From assembly GCA_023435225.1 (NCBI GenBank), contig JAEYRX010000096.1, positions 1 to 64,000 on the forward strand: 64,000 nt of DNA, in the 5' to 3' direction. The translations under genes and the position numbers were made by a program. Position 1 is the first letter of the stretch. Every line of letters begins with the position of its first letter. Shown here piece after piece: positions 59,588-64,000 of the stretch. The notes under the pieces are model-generated. The model worked only from the letters and a program-made list of their open reading frames with translations. It was not told the DNA's origin and ran no database searches. The stretch comes from Bacillota bacterium. GTDB lineage: Bacteria; Bacillota; UBA4882; UBA8346.

Positions 59588-60385
59588 TTGAAGCTGTCGG
59601 GAAACAAATCAGTTGTCAAAGCAGAGAAGAAATCAATGTCTTTGAAGGGCTTCAGCGGTTTTTGCAAAAAAACTTATAATCTTCTTTTTCATGAAGATGT
59701 TTATTTGCGAATCGGGGGTTATTTAATTTTCGGATTGCTTATATTTTTTGCAAGCTGGGCTTTCTGTAGTTTTGTATTCAATAAGATTAATTTAATGGAA
59801 AATACCTTTATGGTTCAAAAGTTATTTAAAGCCCAGATTGTTAAAACCATCGGTCCATGGGGCGTCAAAACTTTTGGAGAAACTTGGAATATTGCCAGTT
59901 GGAGCATTGATGTCAACAAGGCTTTTACTACCTGGGGAAATGTTCTTTGGCAAACCATCCTTAACTTCTTGAATCATTTGGTTTTTGTAATAATATTTAT
60001 ATTCTTCCTGAATAATTTTAAAATTGGTCGTTGGAATATGGGTTTAGTTTACTTTGGTTTATATACCATTATGTGGGGCGCAACTACCGGAACTCTTTCA
60101 TTACCATTTCCTACCGGTTCCGAACGTATTTTAGGTTCGCTTATTCTTTTTGCCAGATACGGACTATGGGTTTGGTTCTCCTATTTATTATTAGTGGTAT
60201 CAACTACTCAATTTACCTGGCTGGCTTCTTCTAATTGGCTTACCTGGGAATGGGAGCAAAAAAGAAAAATATGGCCGGTCAGCTTCACTCCTGATCAACG
60301 GGAAGTCTTTATTTACGGTTTATTATTTTTATTAGCCGCCAGCTTTGCCGAAGCACGCATTTTCGTACACTATAATATGTTATAA
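59588..60385 (+). CDS. Membrane protein of unknown function, five segments
   Basis: A 265-residue protein with a basic N-terminus (1-30) and about five hydrophobic segments: residues 44-65, 118-142, 148-172, 180-208 and 238-258. The third begins with NNFKIGRWNMGLVYFGLYTI, and the last has LAASFAEARIF, which loosely recalls SpoIIM/DUF95 membrane proteins; this is a weak resemblance only. Many tryptophans are present. The TTG start has AAGGGGG upstream. The neighbours (flagellar genes, a methyltransferase) give no clue. Confidence 0.6.
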   Translation: MKLSGNKSVVKAEKKSMSLKGFSGFCKKTYNLLFHEDVYLRIGGYLIFGLLIFFASWAFCSFVFNKINLMENTFMVQKLFKAQIVKTIGPWGVKTFGETWNIASWSIDVNKAFTTWGNVLWQTILNFLNHLVFVIIFIFFLNNFKIGRWNMGLVYFGLYTIMWGATTGTLSLPFPTGSERILGSLILFARYGLWVWFSYLLLVVSTTQFTWLASSNWLTWEWEQKRKIWPVSFTPDQREVFIYGLLFLLAASFAEARIFVHYNML

Positions 60386-60404
60386 TTAATCTAAATATTG
60401 ATTT

Positions 60405-60485
60405 TAAAAATCCTGTTAATTCTGTTAATCCTGTCTATAAAAACTTCTTTTAGACAGGATTTACACGGATTAATAAGGATTTTTT
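60405..60485. repeat. AATCCTGT-type intergenic repeat and hairpin
   Basis: The direct repeats CCTGTTAATTCTGTTAATCC are followed by a perfect 11-bp stem AATCCTGTCTA (60427-60437) with TAGACAGGATT (60451-60461). There is no T-run right after the stem, so it is a poor terminator. It fills the gap between the membrane protein and the methyltransferase. Confidence 0.55.
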
Positions 60486-60512
60486 ATTTTATAATATTAT
60501 TGAGGTGGTATC

Positions 60513-61112
60513 ATGTCCGAACATTACTATTCGGCCAATCCTACGTCCGGCCATCATTATCAGTCTATTTCCATTGAATTGAGGGGAATCAATTTAAAAT
60601 TGACTACCGATACCGGGGTTTTCTCAAAAAGTAAGCTGGATACCGGAACCAAGCTTTTGATTAATTCAGTCCCAATCGAAACCGGAGTAGAGAAAATTTT
60701 AGACCTTGGCTGTGGTTATGGACCAATTGGGCTAATGATGGCCAAATTATTCCCCAATGCTACAATATACATGAGTGACCTTAATGAGCGAGCAGTTGAA
60801 TTGGCAATCAAAAATGCCGTTGATAATGGTATAACTAATGTTAAGATTAAAGCCGGTGAAGGATTTGAACCTTTTGCGGGGGAACAATTCGACCTAATAT
60901 TAACTAATCCCCCGATCAGAGCAGGGAAACAAGTTATTTATCCTTTGATGGAACAAGCGCACTTATCCTTACGAGATAACGGATGGTTGGCGGCGGTAAT
61001 AATGACTAAACAAGGAGCTAAAAGCCTTGAAAAGAAAATGGTTGATATTTTTGGGAATGTTAGTGAATGGGAAAAGGGAAGTGGTTACCGGGTATTCGCC
61101 AGCCGTAAATAA
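60513..61112 (+). CDS. RsmC/YbxB-like class I methyltransferase
   Basis: A 199-residue methyltransferase of the MTS family. SAM loop is ILDLGCGYGPIGLMMAKLFP, then YMSDLNERAVELAIKNA, and the N-base motif LTNPPIRAGK, the hallmark of RsmC-type rRNA guanine-N2 enzymes. It is the size of Bacillus YbxB, only the catalytic half of E. coli RsmC. The target is probably an RNA guanine but is not proven. GAGGTG precedes the ATG. Confidence 0.85.
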   Translation: MSEHYYSANPTSGHHYQSISIELRGINLKLTTDTGVFSKSKLDTGTKLLINSVPIETGVEKILDLGCGYGPIGLMMAKLFPNATIYMSDLNERAVELAIKNAVDNGITNVKIKAGEGFEPFAGEQFDLILTNPPIRAGKQVIYPLMEQAHLSLRDNGWLAAVIMTKQGAKSLEKKMVDIFGNVSEWEKGSGYRVFASRK

Positions 61113-61243
61113 AATATAAGTGAATTACCATTATTTTATTCCTTATTATTGCTAAAAAGTTCTCAAAGTCGGGTTTAAAAAGTGACTATCCGATCAAACT
61201 ATAGTGGAATTATGTGTGGGTACAATAATGAGGAGTGAAGATA

Positions 61244-62743
61244 ATGAGCGAAAATCCGTTAAAAATTTTACTGTTATCAGCTGAAGTAGTTCCGTTTGCT
61301 AAAACAGGAGGTCTGGCTGATGTGGCAGGTGCGCTTCCTAAGGCTTTAAAGAAATTAGGCCATGATGTCCGAGTGGTAATGCCCGGATACGGGTTTATTG
61401 ACCGTAATAAATTTAATATTAATCAAATATTATCGGATATCTCCGTGCCGATGAATGGGCAAAACGAGAAAGCTTCTATACTCGAGGGTAGGATTGGTGA
61501 AGATGTTCCGGTTTATATGGTAAGTAATAGTAAATATTATGACCGGGAAGGTATATACATGTACCAAGATGATGCTGACCGGTTTGTTTTTTTCTGCCGG
61601 GCGGCGATGGAGATGTTAAAAACTTTAGATTGGAAACCGGATGTTTTTCATTGTAATGACTGGCATACCGCCATTATTCCCAATTGGCTTAAAACTATTT
61701 ATAAAGATGACCCCTTTTTTGAAAAGACAGTTTCGGTGTATACAATTCATAACCTTGCTTATCAAGGGGTTTTTGGTAAAAGGGTTTTGGAAATTGCCGG
61801 AATCGATAAATATCAGTTTATGATTCCGCCGGAAGTTTCCCAGAATAATCAGATTAATATGATGGGGCGAGGTATCTTTTTTGCTGATGTAATCAATACC
61901 GTTAGTGAGACTTATGCCCAAGAGATTTTAACACCGGAATATGGTGAAGGATTTGACTGGCTGCTCCGGGAAAGACGTGACCGTCTATATGGAATTTTAA
62001 ACGGAGTCGACTATGAAGTAAATAATCCGGCTACTGACCCTCATATTTACCAACATTATGATCTTCATGATCCTGATCTCAAACTCCAAAACAAATTAGC
62101 ACTGCAACGGGAGGCAGGTCTAAATCCGGAAGCCCATACCCCACTAATAGGAATGATCTCCCGTTTATCGGATCAAAAAGGATTTGACCTGATAGGGCAG
62201 GTTATTGAACCGATGATGAATTACTTGAATTTTCAGTTGATTTTATTGGGCACCGGAGCCGAATATTATCATAATTTGTTTACGGATATTAAAAACAAGT
62301 ATCCTAGCAGAGCTGCTATTTATCTCACTTTTAACAGTTCTTTGGCTCAAAAAATTTATGCCGGTTCGGATATGTTTTTAATGCCTTCACGTTTTGAGCC
62401 TTGTGGTTTGGGGCAATTATTGGCCTTGCGTTACGGTAGTATACCAATAGTACGTGAGACCGGAGGTTTAAAGGATACTGTTTTTAACTTCGACCCCCGG
62501 ACTAAAAATGGGAATGGGTTTACTTTCAAAAATTATGATGCGATGGCGATGTATACTGCGATTGTCAGAGCAATTGAAAACTATCATTATGAAGACGTAT
62601 GGAAAATACTTATTCAACGAGGGATGAGCGCCGACTTCTCCTGGGAAAAATCCGCCGGAAATTATATTGAACTTTATCGTAGAGCTTTAACCAACAAAGC
62701 GGAACATCCTATACCCAAAGAATATGCCAATATACCAGGCTAA
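61244..62743 (+). CDS. glgA: Glycogen synthase (ADP-glucose)
   Basis: GT5 glycosyltransferase of 499 residues that extends glycogen from ADP-glucose. The N-terminal ADP-glucose motif is AKTGGLADVAGALPKALKKL, followed by HCNDWHTAIIPNWLK, a middle GVDYEVNNPATDPH, and the C-terminal PSRFEPCGLGQLLALRYGSI with the catalytic glutamates and TGGLKDTV. The ATG at 61244 has GAGGAG eight bases upstream; a GTG nine bases earlier is less well placed. Other glg genes are not in the window; a GalT-like gene follows. Confidence 0.94.
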   Translation: MSENPLKILLLSAEVVPFAKTGGLADVAGALPKALKKLGHDVRVVMPGYGFIDRNKFNINQILSDISVPMNGQNEKASILEGRIGEDVPVYMVSNSKYYDREGIYMYQDDADRFVFFCRAAMEMLKTLDWKPDVFHCNDWHTAIIPNWLKTIYKDDPFFEKTVSVYTIHNLAYQGVFGKRVLEIAGIDKYQFMIPPEVSQNNQINMMGRGIFFADVINTVSETYAQEILTPEYGEGFDWLLRERRDRLYGILNGVDYEVNNPATDPHIYQHYDLHDPDLKLQNKLALQREAGLNPEAHTPLIGMISRLSDQKGFDLIGQVIEPMMNYLNFQLILLGTGAEYYHNLFTDIKNKYPSRAAIYLTFNSSLAQKIYAGSDMFLMPSRFEPCGLGQLLALRYGSIPIVRETGGLKDTVFNFDPRTKNGNGFTFKNYDAMAMYTAIVRAIENYHYEDVWKILIQRGMSADFSWEKSAGNYIELYRRALTNKAEHPIPKEYANIPG

Positions 62744-62777
62744 TTGCGTTTAATAGGCATTAAATAAATAGATTTTG

Positions 62778-62857
62778 ACCACAGAGGCACGGAGAACACA
62801 GAGAAAAATAATAATAAGGATTGCTTATGATTTAGAATCTCTGTGCCCTCTCTGAGC
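62778..62857. repeat. CACAGAG-type intergenic inverted repeat
   Basis: CAGAGGCACGGAGAACACAG at the left and TCTCTGTGCCCTCTCTGAG at the right are imperfect inverted repeats around an AT-rich centre. There is no coding frame. Confidence 0.5.
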
Positions 62858-62860
62858 ATT

Positions 62861-62942
62861 TAGAAAAAACTATCGATGTTTGTTGTTCACCCAACCTTAT
62901 TTTCATATTTTCAGGTGCGCAACGGAAGCTGGCGTGGACGGC
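62861..62942 (-). repeat. Third, inverted copy of the 84-bp repeat
   Basis: Read on the minus strand: GTCCACGCCAGCTTCCG, TTGCGCACCTGAAAATATGA, GGGTGAACAACAAACATCGA and TAGTTTTTTCTA, matching the tandem copies at 54781-54950. Confidence 0.8.
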
Positions 62943-63004
62943 TTTGTGGTGAATTATAAAGCCCTTTTGATTACATTTTTGCCGGGAAGAAAAGGAGGAA
63001 AAAG

Positions 63005-64000
63005 ATGATTACTTCGGCTTCGAAAGCAATTACCGCTTTGGAAGAGATAAAAAATACTCTACCTACTCCGGAGCGGGAATTATTTGACCGCTATTTTCGG
63101 GTTGATACCACAATTGGAAAACTAAAAGCCCCTGAAGGAATGGTAGGGTGGATTAATAAAAATTTTGGTTCGTTAGAAAAAGTAGAAAATCAAAAAATAA
63201 CTAAAGTTACCAATTTATTTACTATGGAAGGAGCGCTTTTCAACGAAATTCGGGCCAGCCGCCCAATGGACTGTAAAGTTAATGATGAAATTCGCCAAAT
63301 TATTGAGAATAGTATTGGAGACCCCTTTTGCAAACCACTGGAGGGGACTCCGGCCGATACCTTTGGCCGAGTAAAGGGAAGTTACGCTATAACCGCCAGC
63401 AATGTAGCTAAATATGATGGTTACCATGGATTGGTTATTTTCAACGAACATAATCCTTTAATGGTTAATAAAGAAGCTGTTACCGATTACTTTGAAACCG
63501 GGTTTGAATGGGCTCATAAGGCCCATCAAGAAGAATCGGAAGCCATATATTACTTCTTTATGTGGAATTGCCTTTGGAAGAGCGGCGCTTCAATTATTCA
63601 CGGTCATTCACAGATGACTTTAACTAAAGGAATGCACTATCCCAAAGTAGAGGCTTGGCGCAGAGTCTTCCAAAGTTATAAACAGACTTATGGGAATTCG
63701 TTTTTTGATGATTTGCATAGAATCCATACCAGTCTTGATTTAGGTTGGGAGTGGGAAGGTGGTGTAAAAGGCTTAGCCTATCTTACTCCAATAAAAGAGA
63801 AAGAGATTATTTTAATAGCTGATAAACCGGGAGTTCATTTATATAATGCCGTACACCGGGTGCTGGAGAAATTTATGGGGATGTGCGCTATTAGCTTTAA
63901 CCTGGCATTGTATGTACCTCCAATTGGGCCATCTACCGAGGATTGGTCCGGCTTTCCGGCTATAGTCAGAATGGTTGATCGAGGCGATCCTAATAATAAA
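63005..64000 (+). CDS. GalT-like (HIT superfamily) protein, 3' end outside the window
   Basis: The first 332 residues of a protein that runs past the window end without a stop. SAIIHGHSQ-type motif IIHGHSQMTL (about residue 198) resembles the HxHxQ active site of galactose-1-phosphate uridylyltransferases and related HIT-superfamily enzymes, and FNEHNPLMV and a preceding GLVIF match the strand before it. AAGGAGG precedes the ATG at 63005. Position after glgA suggests sugar-nucleotide metabolism. Whether it is a true GalT, or a related nucleotidyltransferase or phosphorylase, is open. Confidence 0.7.
   Translation, partial: MITSASKAITALEEIKNTLPTPERELFDRYFRVDTTIGKLKAPEGMVGWINKNFGSLEKVENQKITKVTNLFTMEGALFNEIRASRPMDCKVNDEIRQIIENSIGDPFCKPLEGTPADTFGRVKGSYAITASNVAKYDGYHGLVIFNEHNPLMVNKEAVTDYFETGFEWAHKAHQEESEAIYYFFMWNCLWKSGASIIHGHSQMTLTKGMHYPKVEAWRRVFQSYKQTYGNSFFDDLHRIHTSLDLGWEWEGGVKGLAYLTPIKEKEIILIADKPGVHLYNAVHRVLEKFMGMCAISFNLALYVPPIGPSTEDWSGFPAIVRMVDRGDPNNK

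Overview
The window is a low-GC bacterial chromosome segment from a Firmicutes-type lineage and carries its replication origin. Markers of that lineage are the gene order rpmH-rnpA-yidD-yidC-jag-mnmE-mnmG-rsmG-soj-parB on one side of dnaA, dnaN-yaaA-recF-remB-gyrB on the other, a glnR-glnA pair, a leucine T-box, and strong AGGAGG-type ribosome sites with many TTG and GTG starts. The flagellar genes include flgA, flgH and flgI, which build the P and L rings that cross peptidoglycan and an outer membrane. The simplest reading is a motile diderm Firmicute (the kind known from Halanaerobiales, Limnochordia or Negativicutes). The exact taxon is not determined here.

Layout. 1-2.6 kb: the end of an IS3-type insertion sequence has removed the start of gcvPA, followed by intact gcvPB. 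2.9-5.7 kb: a lytic transglycosylase and glnR-glnA. 5.7-10.4 kb (minus strand): UPF0180, bactofilin and M23 peptidase, a DUF4446 protein, and larC-larB. 10.4-21.1 kb (minus): parS, parB, soj, rsmG, two tandem divergent mnmG paralogues, mnmE with a probable AUU start, jag, yidC, yidD, rnpA, rpmH. 21.1-23.2 kb: a bipartite oriC around dnaA. 23.2-29.4 kb: dnaN, yaaA, recF, a DciA-like protein, remB, gyrB and a methyltransferase. 29.4-30.6 kb: a membrane diguanylate cyclase (minus) behind a cyclic-di-GMP-I riboswitch. 30.8-35.2 kb: tadA, two serine tRNAs, a minimal SufC/SufB pair, a MITE-like element and an exported propeller protein. 35.2-38.3 kb: T-box, leuA and an oxidoreductase. 38.4-48.5 kb: a motility and chemotaxis block (YjfB-like, J-domain protein, LRR protein, cheD, cheA, mcp, cheW, cheR, cheB, cheY). 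48.7-54 kb: SHOCT protein, ddl, PHP protein, rapZ, yvcK. 54-59.2 kb: flgF, flgG, flgA, flgH, flgI, flgJ. 59.6-64 kb: an unidentified membrane protein, an RsmC-like methyltransferase, glgA, and a GalT-like protein cut by the window end.

How it fits together. Replication initiation (DnaA, DnaN, RecF, a possible DciA-type loader) and segregation (ParAB-parS) sit with the tRNA wobble-uridine modification pair MnmE/MnmG. Chemotaxis and flagellar ring/rod genes form two blocks, each with a sigma-28-like promoter upstream. The riboswitch links cyclic-di-GMP to its own synthesis: the cyclase lacks the usual inhibitory site, and the mRNA leader looks able to terminate transcription when the ligand is bound.

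Intergenic DNA is rich in small dispersed repeats: a 224-bp element with 17-bp terminal inverted repeats and a decayed relative, a 117-bp palindromic family, an 84-bp tandem repeat with an inverted copy 8 kb away, and shorter motifs. No CRISPR array, prophage or obvious defence island was seen.
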